Source of the DNA: Schaedlerella glycyrrhizinilytica_A
GTDB taxonomy: Bacteria; Bacillota; Clostridia; Lachnospirales; Lachnospiraceae
Reading direction: 5' to 3' (one strand)
NCBI RefSeq assembly: GCF_042852765.1
Contig: NZ_AP031414.1
DNA length: 64,000 nucleotides
The notes beneath the pieces were generated by a model that had not been told where the DNA came from, ran no database searches, and saw nothing but the letters and a program-made list of their open reading frames with translations. The translations under genes and the position numbers were made by a program. Numbering within the stretch: the stretch's first letter is position 1; every line of letters starts with the position of its first letter. This document shows positions 49,749-58,044 of this stretch, one piece after another.

Positions 49749-51185
49749 ATGGGTGGATTTTTTGGGGTAGCATCAAAGAAAAACTGCACATTGGAATTGT
49801 TTTACGGAGTAGATTATCATTCTCATCTCGGAACGAGACGAGGCGGAATGGCGATGTACGGAGAACAGGGATTTCAGAGAGCGATCCATAATATCGAGAA
49901 CTCTCCGTTCCGTACAAAATTTGAGAAAGATGTGGAGGAACTGGAGGGAAATCTCGGGATCGGGTGTATTTCGGATTATGAGCCGCAGCCGCTGCTCGTC
50001 CAGTCTCATCTCGGAAGCTTTGCGATCGCAACGGTTGGAAAGATCAACAATCAGGATGAACTTCTGAAAAAAGTATATCAGGAGGGGCGGTCTCATTTCC
50101 AGGAAATGAGCGGCGGCATGATCAACGCGACAGAGCTGATCGCGGCGCTGATCTGCAAGGCGGACAGCATTGTGGAGGGAATCCGTTATGTGCAGGGGCT
50201 TGTGGACGGCTCGATGACGATCCTTTTGATGACCAAAGACGGGCTTTATGCCGCGCGGGACAAATACGGAAGAACTCCGCTCGTTGTCGGAAAGCGGGAA
50301 GACGGCTACTGTGTTTCGTTTGAAAATTTTGCGTATATCAATCTGGGATTTTCCGATTATAAAGAACTGGGACCGGCGGAAATCGTCCATATCACGCCGG
50401 AGAGCGTGGAGACGGTAAGTCCGGCAGGCGAGGAGATGCGGATCTGCTCATTTCTCTGGGTATATTACGGATATCCGACGTCTTCTTATGAGGGTGTAAA
50501 TGTAGAAGAAATGCGTTACAAATGCGGAAGTATGCTGGCGAAGCGCGACGGAGACAGCGTGCAGCCGGATATTGTGGCAGGTGTACCGGATTCCGGGATT
50601 GCGCATGCGATCGGATACGCCAATGAGTCGGGGATCCCGTATGCGAGACCGTTTATCAAATATACGCCGACCTGGCCGCGTTCGTTTATGCCGACAAACC
50701 AGAGCCAGCGGGAGCTGATCGCGCGGATGAAACTGATCCCGGTGCAGGCATTGATCGAGAATAAGAAGCTGCTTCTGATCGACGATTCCATAGTGCGCGG
50801 AACACAGCTTCGAGAGACGACGGAATTTCTGTATCAGAGCGGAGCAAAAGAAGTGCATGTCCGCCCGGCATGTCCGCCGCTTCTGTATGGATGTAAATAT
50901 TTGAATTTCTCCCGCTCCAAATCCGAGCTGGATCTGATCACACGACGGATCATTGAGGAGCGTGAGGAAGAAGTGACGCCGGAGATCCTGGCGGAGTATG
51001 CGGATCCGACGACAGAGCGCTATGACGAGATGGTGGAGGAGATCAGAAAGAGACAGAACTTTACGAGTCTTCGGTATCACCGTCTGGACGATCTGGTGGA
51101 GGCGATCGGACTTCCGGCATGTAAACTGTGTACGTATTGCTTTGACGGCAAAGAGTGTCACGGACACTGCGGCGGAGATAAATAA
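49749..51185 (+). CDS. Amidophosphoribosyltransferase-like protein lacking the N-terminal Cys
   Basis: A 478-residue PurF-like protein. The C-terminal PRTase domain has the PRPP loop 'LLLIDDSIVRGTQLRETT', and the N-terminal half has the Ntn glutaminase fold ('LGTRRGGMAMYGEQGF'). In true PurF the residue after Met or propeptide is the nucleophilic Cys ('CGxxG'). Here the protein begins MGGFFGV, so the nucleophile is Gly and the glutaminase should be dead. It could use free ammonia, or act as a paralogue with another role. The C-terminal 'CKLCTYCFDGKECHGHCG' is Cys-rich and may bind metal. Confidence 0.85.
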   Translation: MGGFFGVASKKNCTLELFYGVDYHSHLGTRRGGMAMYGEQGFQRAIHNIENSPFRTKFEKDVEELEGNLGIGCISDYEPQPLLVQSHLGSFAIATVGKINNQDELLKKVYQEGRSHFQEMSGGMINATELIAALICKADSIVEGIRYVQGLVDGSMTILLMTKDGLYAARDKYGRTPLVVGKREDGYCVSFENFAYINLGFSDYKELGPAEIVHITPESVETVSPAGEEMRICSFLWVYYGYPTSSYEGVNVEEMRYKCGSMLAKRDGDSVQPDIVAGVPDSGIAHAIGYANESGIPYARPFIKYTPTWPRSFMPTNQSQRELIARMKLIPVQALIENKKLLLIDDSIVRGTQLRETTEFLYQSGAKEVHVRPACPPLLYGCKYLNFSRSKSELDLITRRIIEEREEEVTPEILAEYADPTTERYDEMVEEIRKRQNFTSLRYHRLDDLVEAIGLPACKLCTYCFDGKECHGHCGGDK

Positions 51186-51207
51186 TAGAAAATAGAATGA
51201 ACTATAA

Positions 51208-51253
51208 TGGCGGTGAGAATCGAGATGATGGAGGTTCTTACCGCTATTTTTCT
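51208..51253 (+). terminator. Terminator of the PurF-like gene
   Basis: TGGCGGTGAGAA pairs with TTCTTACCGCTA (G-U pairs at two positions), followed by TTTTTCTT. Confidence 0.7.
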
Positions 51254-51314
51254 TATTACAGGGTGACCGGTTCTATGACTGGATCAAAAAATTTAAAAAA
51301 ATTAAAAAAAGTAC

Positions 51315-51343
51315 TTGCATTTTAAAAATAGCTATGGTATTAT
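51315..51343 (+). promoter_or_regulatory. Promoter of tRNA-Gly
   Basis: TTGCAT at 51315-51320 and TATTAT at 51338-51343 with a 17-base spacer, about 40 bases upstream of the tRNA. Confidence 0.7.
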
Positions 51344-51384
51344 AACACTCGTGTTAAGGATAAGACATCAGAAACACGACAAAC

Positions 51385-51455
51385 GCGGGTGTAGTTCAAT
51401 GGTAGAACACCAGCCTTCCAAGCTGGATACGTGGGTTCGATTCCCATCACCCGCT
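51385..51455 (+). tRNA. tRNA-Gly (anticodon TCC)
   Basis: GCGGGTG at the 5' end pairs with CACCCGC at the 3' end. The D-arm (TAGTTCAATGGTAGA), the anticodon loop CTTCCAA with TCC, and the T-arm GTGGGTTCGATTCCCAT are all standard. T is the discriminator base; CCA is not encoded. A T-run follows directly. Confidence 0.97.
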
Positions 51456-51506
51456 TTTTTCATGCCCAATTTTAAACGATGGGCAGAAAGGTTAGAAGAG
51501 AGGATC

Positions 51507-51577
51507 AGAGACTGACTTATTCGAGAGCAGATTTAGAAGATTTTGCTGAATGTTCTCGAACGGGACAGTCTCTTTTT
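51507..51577 (+). terminator. Terminator-like hairpin downstream of tRNA-Gly
   Basis: AGAGACTG at 51507-51514 pairs with CAGTCTCT at 51566-51573, with an inner CGAGA/TCTCG pair, followed by TTTTC. The stretch 51456-51660 has no convincing gene. Confidence 0.5.
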
Positions 51578-51611
51578 CATTTGTGGAACGATAGAAAAAC
51601 AGCAAATTTAA

Positions 51612-51641
51612 TTGTCAGAAAACAGAGGGATTATTTTATAA
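51612..51641 (+). promoter_or_regulatory. Possible nrdDG promoter
   Basis: TTGTCA at 51612-51617 and TTATAA at 51636-51641 with an 18-base spacer, upstream of two NrdR-like boxes. Confidence 0.4.
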
Positions 51642-51688
51642 AAGTTATGCTTCCATTTTGAGAGGAAATGAGTTATCATAAGGGGGTA

Positions 51689-51735
51689 ACACAAGATATA
51701 GTACAGAGATTTTTATAGAGAACAATATATATTGA
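51689..51735. promoter_or_regulatory. Tandem NrdR-like boxes before nrdD
   Basis: ACACAAGATATAGTAC at 51689-51704 fits the NrdR consensus ACACWATATATWGTGT at 13 of 16 positions. GAACAATATATATTGA at 51720-51735 fits at 12 of 16. Their starts are 31 bases apart, about three helical turns, as found for paired NrdR boxes upstream of other nrd operons. Confidence 0.6.
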
Positions 51736-51756
51736 TGAATGAGGAGGTATAAAGAA

Positions 51757-53940
51757 GTGGCGGTTAAGACGAGGATTATCAAAAGAAATGGTAAAGAAGT
51801 GGATTTTGATGTAGAAAAGATCACGAATGCGATCAGCAAAGCCAATGACGAGATGGATCGGATCCATCAGTTGAGCGAGTATCAGATCGAGGCGATCGCA
51901 GATACGATCGCGCAGGAAGTTGAGAAGTCAACACATGCAGTGCATGTGGAAGACATACAAGATATGGTAGAGACAGGGATCATGGAGATGCGCGGATACG
52001 AAGTGGCACAGAAGTATGTCCGCTATCGTTATAAGAGAGAGCTCAAGAGAAAGTCGAACACGACAGACAACGGAATCCTTGCATTATTGGAGCATATCAA
52101 TGAGGAAGTAAAGCAGGAGAATTCCAACAAGAACCCGATCATCAACTCGACACAGAGAGATTATATGGCGGGAGAAGTCAGCAAAGACCTTTCTAAGCGG
52201 GTATTGCTTCCCGAGGAGATCGTGCAGGCGCATGAGGCGGGGATCATCCACTTCCACGACACCGATTATTTTGCGCAGAAAGAGCACAACTGTGACCTGA
52301 TCAATCTGGAAGATATGCTGCAGAACGGTACGGTGATCAGTGAGACGATGATCGAAAAGCCGCACAGCTTTTTTACCGCATGTAACGTAACGACACAGAT
52401 CGTGGCACAGGTAGCCAGCAACCAGTACGGCGGACAGTCTTTTACACTTGCCCATCTGGCGCCGTTTGTGGATATCAGCAGAAAGAAGATCCGCAAAAAT
52501 GTCATCGAAGAGCGGAAAGAATGCGGAGAAAGCCTGGATGAAGCGATCATCTCCAAGGTGACAGAGCGCCGACTGAAAGATGAGATCAAGAGCGGTATCC
52601 AGACGATCCAGTATCAGCTGATCACATTGATGACTTGTAACGGACAGGCTCCGTTTGTTACGATGTTCATGTATCTGGATGAAGTTCCGGAGGGACAGAC
52701 AAGAGACGACCTTGCGCTGATCATCGAAGAAGTTCTGATCCAGAGAATGCAGGGCGTGAAGAATGAGAAAGGCGTATGGATCACACCGGCATTTCCGAAG
52801 CTGATCTATGTGCTGGATGAAGATAATATTACAGAAGATTCCAAATATTGGTATCTGACGGAATTGGCGGCAAAATGTACCGCAAAACGTTTGGTTCCGG
52901 ATTATATTTCCGCAAAGATCATGCGTCAGCTGAAAAAAGGCTGTGTATATACCTGTATGGGATGCCGTTCTTTCCTTACTGTGGAAGAGTCACAGAAGAA
53001 TCCGGACGGAAGTTACAAGTTCTACGGTCGTTTTAATCAGGGCGTTGTGACGATCAACCTTGTAGACGTGGCTTGTTCTTCCGAGGGAGATATGGAGAAG
53101 TTCTGGGAGATCCTGGATGAGCGTCTGGAACTTTGCCATCGTGCGTTGAGATGCAGACATGAGCGTCTGCTCGGAACCGTTTCGGATGTGGCGCCGATCC
53201 TTTGGCAGAACGGAGCGCTTGCCCGCCTGAAAAAAGGTGAGACGATCGATAAGCTTCTTTACGGCGGATATTCGACGATCTCCCTCGGATATGCAGGACT
53301 GAACGAGATGTGTGTGCGGATGTACGGAGAATCCCATACCCATCCGGAAGCAAAAGAATTTGCGCTGAAAGTTATGCAGCGTCTGAACGACAAGTGTAAT
53401 GAATGGAAAGCGGCGGAGAATATCAGCTATTCCGTATACGGAACACCGATGGAATCCACAACTTACAAGTTCTCCAAATGCTTACAGAAGCGTTTTGGTA
53501 TCATCAAAGGTGTTACCGATAAGAACTACATCACCAACAGCTATCATGTACATGTGTCGGAAGAAATCGATGCGTTCAGCAAGCTGAAATTTGAGTCGGA
53601 ATTCCAGAAATTATCTCCGGGAGGCGCGATCAGTTATGTGGAAGTGCCGAACATGCAGAATAATATTCCGGCGGTACTGACTGTTATGAAGTTTATTTAT
53701 GACAATATTATGTACGCAGAACTGAATACAAAGAGCGATTACTGTGAATGCTGCGGATACGATGGGGAGATCAAGATCGTAGAGGAAGAGTCCGGCAAAC
53801 TCGTATGGGAATGCCCGAACTGTGGAAACCGTGACCAGAGCAAGATGTCCGTGGCGAGAAGAACGTGCGGATACATCGGAACACAGTTCTGGAATCAGGG
53901 ACGTACACAGGAGATCAAGGACAGAGTTCTTCATTTGTAA
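51757..53940 (+). CDS. nrdD: Anaerobic ribonucleoside-triphosphate reductase
   Basis: A 727-residue class III reductase that makes dNTPs without oxygen. GTG 51757 is nine bases after AGGAGG and gives the natural N-terminus of the ATP-cone ('KTRIIKRNGKEVDFDVEKIT'); an ATG at 51739 overlaps the ribosome binding site. The C-terminal zinc site is 'CECCGYDG...CPNCG', and the glycyl radical is in 'RRTCGYIGTQFWNQGRT'. The activating enzyme NrdG follows at 171 bases, with a repeat copy between. Confidence 0.96.
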   Translation: MAVKTRIIKRNGKEVDFDVEKITNAISKANDEMDRIHQLSEYQIEAIADTIAQEVEKSTHAVHVEDIQDMVETGIMEMRGYEVAQKYVRYRYKRELKRKSNTTDNGILALLEHINEEVKQENSNKNPIINSTQRDYMAGEVSKDLSKRVLLPEEIVQAHEAGIIHFHDTDYFAQKEHNCDLINLEDMLQNGTVISETMIEKPHSFFTACNVTTQIVAQVASNQYGGQSFTLAHLAPFVDISRKKIRKNVIEERKECGESLDEAIISKVTERRLKDEIKSGIQTIQYQLITLMTCNGQAPFVTMFMYLDEVPEGQTRDDLALIIEEVLIQRMQGVKNEKGVWITPAFPKLIYVLDEDNITEDSKYWYLTELAAKCTAKRLVPDYISAKIMRQLKKGCVYTCMGCRSFLTVEESQKNPDGSYKFYGRFNQGVVTINLVDVACSSEGDMEKFWEILDERLELCHRALRCRHERLLGTVSDVAPILWQNGALARLKKGETIDKLLYGGYSTISLGYAGLNEMCVRMYGESHTHPEAKEFALKVMQRLNDKCNEWKAAENISYSVYGTPMESTTYKFSKCLQKRFGIIKGVTDKNYITNSYHVHVSEEIDAFSKLKFESEFQKLSPGGAISYVEVPNMQNNIPAVLTVMKFIYDNIMYAELNTKSDYCECCGYDGEIKIVEEESGKLVWECPNCGNRDQSKMSVARRTCGYIGTQFWNQGRTQEIKDRVLHL

Positions 53941-53945
53941 AATAT

Positions 53946-53999
53946 AGTGTCGGTATATGAGGGGGAAAACGGTCGTATTTCCCCTTGTACACTGACACT
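53946..53999. repeat. Internally deleted copy of the dispersed repeat, between nrdD and nrdG
   Basis: Left arm AGTGTCGGTATATGAGGGGG and right arm CCCCTTGTACACTGACACT form a near-perfect hairpin. The junction GGGGAAAACGGTCG|TATTTCCCC joins the sequence found next to the left end of the 60587-60862 element directly to that found next to its right end. The copy is thus explained as that element with its interior lost. As RNA it could terminate or attenuate between the two genes. Confidence 0.75.
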
Positions 54000-54111
54000 G
54001 GAATCAAATAAAGCACGCGGGAGCAGGGAACATCCCTTATTTCCGGAAATACGGGCAGAATGATGGCGGACATCAGACTGCCCGTGTGCTGTATCATAAG
54101 GAGGTTGTGTC

Positions 54112-54618
54112 ATGAATTATGCCAATATAAAAAACTGCGATATTGCCAATGGTCCCGGCGTCCGGGTGAGCCTGTTTGTCTCCGGCTGCCGGCATCACTG
54201 CAAAGGATGTTTCAATGCGGAGACGTGGGATTTCAAATTCGGTCAGCCGTATACAGATGCGACGGAAGCGGAAATTTTAGAGCTTCTGAAACCGGATTAT
54301 ATCCAGGGATTTACGTTGCTTGGCGGAGAGCCGTTTGAGCCGGAGAATCAGGTGGAACTGGTACATTTGCTGAAAAAGATCCGTGAGACGTATCCTAAGA
54401 AAAGCATCTGGTGCTATACAGGATATTTGTATGACGTGGATCTGATTCCGGACGGAAAAGTTTTCACCGATGCGACGGAGGAAATGCTTTCCTATATTGA
54501 TATACTGGTGGACGGAGAATTTGTGCAGGCGGAGAAAGATCTGTCGCTCCAGTTTCGCGGAAGCAGAAATCAGCGGATCTTAAAAATCGGTGACCATGCG
54601 GATTTTGAACCGCAATAA
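54112..54618 (+). CDS. nrdG: Anaerobic ribonucleotide reductase activating protein
   Basis: A 168-residue radical SAM activase. The cluster motif CX3CX2C is 'CRHHCKGCFN', and 'FTLLGGEPFEPENQ' binds SAM. It installs the glycyl radical on NrdD. AAGGAGG precedes ATG 54112. Standard length for the family. Confidence 0.96.
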   Translation: MNYANIKNCDIANGPGVRVSLFVSGCRHHCKGCFNAETWDFKFGQPYTDATEAEILELLKPDYIQGFTLLGGEPFEPENQVELVHLLKKIRETYPKKSIWCYTGYLYDVDLIPDGKVFTDATEEMLSYIDILVDGEFVQAEKDLSLQFRGSRNQRILKIGDHADFEPQ

Positions 54619-54744
54619 GCAGAGAAGACACAGTGGATAAAATAGAGAAAGAAACAGGAAGAAAGAAACAGGTGCTTTTTTCATCCGGACTTGTTATAAT
54701 AGAAATACTTGAGACGTAAAGCGTGAGCAGAAAGGAGAACGAGA

Positions 54745-55347
54745 ATGGATAAAAAAGCAATGTATAAGTTGACGTATGGTCTGTTTGTACTGACTGCACG
54801 GGAGGGGGAGAAAGACAACGGCTGCATCATCAACACGGCGATGCAGGTGACGACAACCCCGAATCGCATGATCGTAGTCGTGAACAAGCAGAACTATACA
54901 CATGATATGATCCAGAGGACGAAGAAGTTCAATGTATCTTGTCTGAGTGAGGAAGCAACATTTGACGTATTCCGGCATTTTGGCTTTCAGAGTGGGAAAG
55001 ACACAGACAAGATGCCGGACGGATCCTATCCGCGTGCGGAAAACGGGATTATGTACCTGAAAGAGAAAGCGTGTGCGTATATTTCCGGAAATGTCGTTGC
55101 AGAGACGGATCTCGGAACACATACGATGTTTTTGGCAGATGTCACAGATGCGGAAGTATTAAGCGATGCGGCTCCGGTTTCTTACAGCTTTTATCAGAAG
55201 CATATCAAACCGGCTCCGAAACCGGCAGAAAAGACAGGATGGATCTGCAAGATCTGCGGATATGTTTACGAGGGAGAAGAGCTTCCGGAAGATTATATCT
55301 GTCCGATCTGCAAGCATCCGGCATCGGATTTTGAACGATTGAGTTAG
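54745..55347 (+). CDS. Flavoredoxin-rubredoxin fusion protein
   Basis: A 200-residue protein. Residues 1-155 form an FMN-binding flavin-reductase-like domain ('LTYGLFVLTAREGEKDNGCI', 'MQVTTTPNRMIVVV'). Residues about 163-200 are a rubredoxin with both Cys pairs ('WICKICGYVYEG', 'ICPICKHPASDF'). This matches the high-molecular-weight rubredoxin (Hrb) type that passes electrons to flavodiiron proteins in oxygen or NO defence. It has its own GGAG site at ATG 54745. Confidence 0.9.
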   Translation: MDKKAMYKLTYGLFVLTAREGEKDNGCIINTAMQVTTTPNRMIVVVNKQNYTHDMIQRTKKFNVSCLSEEATFDVFRHFGFQSGKDTDKMPDGSYPRAENGIMYLKEKACAYISGNVVAETDLGTHTMFLADVTDAEVLSDAAPVSYSFYQKHIKPAPKPAEKTGWICKICGYVYEGEELPEDYICPICKHPASDFERLS

Positions 55348-55451
55348 AAAAGGAATGGAACGCTGTTTTCAAGGCGGCAATTTAAAAGTGAAGTTTTTAA
55401 GCCGAAGCTTTACAAGGGAAGAAATAGACGAAGGACGAAAGGGTAACTGAC

Positions 55452-56033
55452 ATGAATTTTTTGGAAGAGAGAATTAAAAAAGACGGAATCGTAAAAGAGG
55501 GAAATGTATTAAAAGTAGACAGTTTTCTGAACCATCAGATGGATATCGAATTGTTTGATCAGATGGGTGCGGAATATAAAAAGCGTTTTGCCGACAAGCC
55601 GATCAATAAGATCCTGACGATCGAGGCTTCCGGAATCGGTATCGCCTGTATCGCAGCGCAGCATTTCCATGTTCCGGTTGTATTTGCAAAGAAGTCACAG
55701 AGCATTAACTTAGATGGTGAGATGTATGTGGCAGAAGTGGAGTCTTTCACACATAAGTGCAAAAACCATGTGATCGTTTCGCAGAAATTCCTCGGACCGG
55801 AAGATCATGTGCTGATCATCGATGATTTCCTGGCCAACGGGTGCGCGCTTCAGGGGCTGATCCAGATCGTACAGTCTGCGGGGGCGACCGTAGAGGGAAT
55901 CGGTATTGCGGTGGAAAAAGGATTCCAGTCCGGTGGACGGATCATCCGCAACTTGGGATTCCAACTGGAATCACTGGCGATCGTGGAGAGTATGGACGCA
56001 TCGACCGGAGAGGTTGTATTCCGTGAACAATAA
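55452..56033 (+). CDS. xpt: Xanthine phosphoribosyltransferase
   Basis: A 193-residue Xpt, which converts xanthine and PRPP to XMP in purine salvage. The N-terminus 'FLEERIKKDGIVKEGNVLKV' and the PRPP loop 'VLIIDDFLANGCALQGLIQI' are typical. The 104-base leader does not contain the conserved core of a purine riboswitch. The gene ends within the start region of the HAD gene. Confidence 0.95.
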   Translation: MNFLEERIKKDGIVKEGNVLKVDSFLNHQMDIELFDQMGAEYKKRFADKPINKILTIEASGIGIACIAAQHFHVPVVFAKKSQSINLDGEMYVAEVESFTHKCKNHVIVSQKFLGPEDHVLIIDDFLANGCALQGLIQIVQSAGATVEGIGIAVEKGFQSGGRIIRNLGFQLESLAIVESMDASTGEVVFREQ

Positions 56034-56715
56034 AAGAGTCGGTGTACACGGAGGGATTTCCTTGTACACCGATGTTATCAAAGGACTTGTATTTGACATG
56101 GACGGACTGCTGTTCGACTCGGAGCGGGTTGTGCAGCAGTCTTGGAATTATGCGGGAAATCTGCTGGGTTTTGGGAATCTGGGCGAACATATTTACCACA
56201 CGATCGGAATGAACCGTGGGGGAAGAGAAATTTATTTCAGGGAACATGTCGACGCGGATTTTCCGATGGAACGTTTTAATGAGGTGACAAGAGCACGCTA
56301 TTATGAAATATTGGAACAGACGGGAATTCCGATGAAGCCCGGCGCAAAAGAACTGCTTCGGGCGGCTAAGGAAAAGGGGCTTCGGATCGCATTGGCGACC
56401 TCTTCCAGTCGGGATCACGCGGAAGCGATGCTGGCGCGTTACGATCTTGCGCAGTTTTTTGACGGATGTGTGTGCGGCGATATGGTGACGAGAAGTAAGC
56501 CGGATCCGGAGATTTACGAAAAAGCATGCCGGTTGATCGACGTTCCGTCTCAATATGCGGTCGCGCTGGAAGATGCGCCGTCAGGCGTGCGCTCGGCAGC
56601 GGCGGCAGGGATGCGTGTGATCGTCGTGCCCGATCTGGTGGAGCCGTCGGAAGAGATACTGGCGCTTGCATGGAAGCGGTGCGACAGTCTGACGGATGTG
56701 ATCGGGATGATATAA
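56023..56715 (+). CDS. HAD-family phosphatase (beta-phosphoglucomutase-like)
   Basis: A 230-residue HAD phosphatase with motif I 'GLVFDMDGLLFDSERV', motif II 'LATSSS', and late 'ALEDAPSGVRSAAAAGMRVI'. No ATG lies at a suitable place upstream of the conserved start. GTG 56023 has GGAGAGG nine bases upstream and overlaps xpt by 11 bases, so it is the best start; TTG 56062 is an alternative. Codons 6-17 of the GTG form (VGVHGGISLYTD) are encoded by a copy of the dispersed palindromic repeat. Substrate unknown. Confidence 0.82.
   Translation: MNNKRVGVHGGISLYTDVIKGLVFDMDGLLFDSERVVQQSWNYAGNLLGFGNLGEHIYHTIGMNRGGREIYFREHVDADFPMERFNEVTRARYYEILEQTGIPMKPGAKELLRAAKEKGLRIALATSSSRDHAEAMLARYDLAQFFDGCVCGDMVTRSKPDPEIYEKACRLIDVPSQYAVALEDAPSGVRSAAAAGMRVIVVPDLVEPSEEILALAWKRCDSLTDVIGMI
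56039..56072. repeat. Copy of the dispersed repeat within the HAD coding start
   Basis: TCGGTGTACA at 56039-56048 is the complement of TGTACACCGA at 56063-56072, with GGAGGGATTTCC between. It belongs to the same family as the copies at 53946 and 60587. It lies in the first codons of the HAD gene if GTG 56023 is the start, or in its leader if TTG 56062 is used. Confidence 0.7.
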
Positions 56716-56716
56716 G

Positions 56717-56767
56717 AAAAAGGAGAATGCAGACTGTTTTACAGTCGGAAATGCATTCTCCTTTTTC
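56717..56767. terminator. Bidirectional terminator between HAD gene and tRNA-Ala
   Basis: GAAAAAGGAGAATGCA pairs with TGCATTCTCCTTTTTC, with an inner GACTGT/ACAGTC stem. It serves the HAD gene on the plus strand and the tRNA on the minus strand. Confidence 0.85.
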
Positions 56768-56773
56768 GAGAAC

Positions 56774-56846
56774 TGGAGTATACGGGATTCGAACCCGTGG
56801 CCTCAACAATGCGAATGTTGCGCGCTCCCAACTGCGCTAATACCCC
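56774..56846 (-). tRNA. tRNA-Ala (anticodon CGC)
   Basis: On the minus strand the acceptor GGGGTAT pairs with ATACTCC, with a G3-U70 wobble, the main identity mark of alanine tRNA. The anticodon loop is TTCGCAT (anticodon CGC) closed by CAACA/TGTTG, and the T-arm contains GGGTTCGAATCCC. A is the discriminator; CCA is not encoded. TATAAT lies upstream on the minus strand near 56865. Confidence 0.95.
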
Positions 56847-56898
56847 AAAGACATATAAAGATTATAGCACTAAAAAGACAAGAAGGGAAGTATAGAAT

Positions 56899-57864
56899 AT
56901 GAAAAAACGCAAAAGACGTAAAAAAAATAAAAAAGGGTTTGTGGCAGCCGTCGCAGTCATATTGATTTCCGGCGGCGGTCTTTACGGCGTTATGGATTAT
57001 CTGGATTCGCAGGGGATTCCGGCAAAAGAAGCGGTCGGGAAGATTACAGATCTGTTTCAGAAGAAAAAGGATGTGGCTTCATCGACTGTCGCGGAGGGGG
57101 AGATGTACGTCACCTTTCTGGATGTGGGACAGGGAGACTGCACGATCATCCAGACGAAAGACGGAAATATGATGATCGATGCGGGAAACAACTCCTGGGG
57201 AGAGACTGTTGTGGCTGCGCTTGATGAGCGTGGGATCGAAGAACTGGACTATCTGATTCTGACCCATCCGGATGCGGATCATATCGGGGGAGCCGATAAT
57301 GTACTCCGGGAAATTACGGTAGAAAAGGTATTGATGCCGGATGTGGAAAATGACACTGTGACTTATACGGAAGTGGAAAATCTGATCTCAGAAAAGCAGA
57401 TCCCGGTCGATCATCCTTATGCGGGTGCTGAATATGCGCTGGGGGATGCGGCGTTTACGGTGCTTTGTCCTCAGGCGGACGGAGTCAGTGAAAATGATCT
57501 GAATTCTTCTTCGGTCGGGATCAAGCTTGTGCATGGTGAAAATTCTTTTGTGATGTGCGGGGATGCGGAAGCAGAGGCGGAACAGGAGATGACCGCGCAG
57601 TTTGGAACTGCGCTGGAATGCGACGTGCTCAAATGCGGACATCACGGCAGCAGTACGGCAACCACACCGGAATTTCTGGCGGCGACCGATCCGACATGGG
57701 CGCTCATCAGCTGCGGAAAAGACAATTCCTACGGACATCCGCATGCGGAAGTAATGGCTGCGCTGGAAGATGCGGACGTGCAGGTATACCGCACCGACCA
57801 GCAGGGAACGATCACCTGTGTAAGCGACGGAAAAGAATTACATTGGAGGACAGAACATGAATGA
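56899..57864 (+). CDS. Membrane-anchored MBL-fold metallohydrolase (ComEC-C-terminal-like)
   Basis: A 321-residue protein with a basic start, one transmembrane anchor ('FVAAVAVILISGGGLYGVMD') and a metallo-beta-lactamase domain like the C-terminal domain of ComEC: 'VTFLDVGQGDCTIIQ', metal motif 'ILTHPDADHIGGADN', 'NSSSVGIKLVHGENSFVMCG' and 'LKCGHHGSSTATTPEFL'. Such stand-alone proteins may be extracellular nucleases or phosphodiesterases. It is divergent from tRNA-Ala. Confidence 0.9.
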   Translation: MKKRKRRKKNKKGFVAAVAVILISGGGLYGVMDYLDSQGIPAKEAVGKITDLFQKKKDVASSTVAEGEMYVTFLDVGQGDCTIIQTKDGNMMIDAGNNSWGETVVAALDERGIEELDYLILTHPDADHIGGADNVLREITVEKVLMPDVENDTVTYTEVENLISEKQIPVDHPYAGAEYALGDAAFTVLCPQADGVSENDLNSSSVGIKLVHGENSFVMCGDAEAEAEQEMTAQFGTALECDVLKCGHHGSSTATTPEFLAATDPTWALISCGKDNSYGHPHAEVMAALEDADVQVYRTDQQGTITCVSDGKELHWRTEHE

Positions 57865-57955
57865 GCGATACAAGATTTTCGTTTCCGGAGGCGGTGAGGC
57901 TTTTGGATTCGCTGCAGATCAAGATAGATTGACGACGCATTCACAATTTCTTTAA
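57857..57955 (+). CDS. Possible small ORF overlapping the MBL gene end
   Basis: ATG 57857 lies seven bases after GGAGG and opens 32 codons ('MNERYKIFVSGGGEAFGFAA'). A second ATG at 57861 overlaps the MBL stop as ATGA and opens 23 codons ('MSDTRFSFPEAVRLLDSLQI', ending 57932). Only one, if any, is real. The site often holds a DUF3006 gene in relatives, but neither peptide resembles it. Confidence 0.25.
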   Translation: MNERYKIFVSGGGEAFGFAADQDRLTTHSQFL

Positions 57956-57990
57956 ACTTCTTAAGATTTTCTTTTGATTCTTCTAACGGT

Positions 57991-58034
57991 CTCCTTTAGA
58001 ACTGTCCGATATGATAAAGACAGTTCTAAAGGAG
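57991..58034 (+). promoter_or_regulatory. 16-bp inverted repeat hiding the dedA ribosome binding site
   Basis: CTCCTTTAGAACTGTC at 57991-58006 is the exact complement of GACAGTTCTAAAGGAG at 58019-58034, with a 12-base loop. The right arm contains the AAAGGAG of the ribosome binding site for ATG 58045. As RNA the hairpin would block translation start unless opened; as DNA it could be an operator. Confidence 0.7.
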
Positions 58035-58044
58035 GCTGTTTTTT

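Noticed and set aside
51315..51515. 66-codon frame across tRNA-Gly
   Set aside because: It contains the entire tRNA gene and starts in its promoter.
55348..55451. Purine riboswitch before xpt
   Set aside because: The conserved loop sequences and three-way junction pattern are not present.
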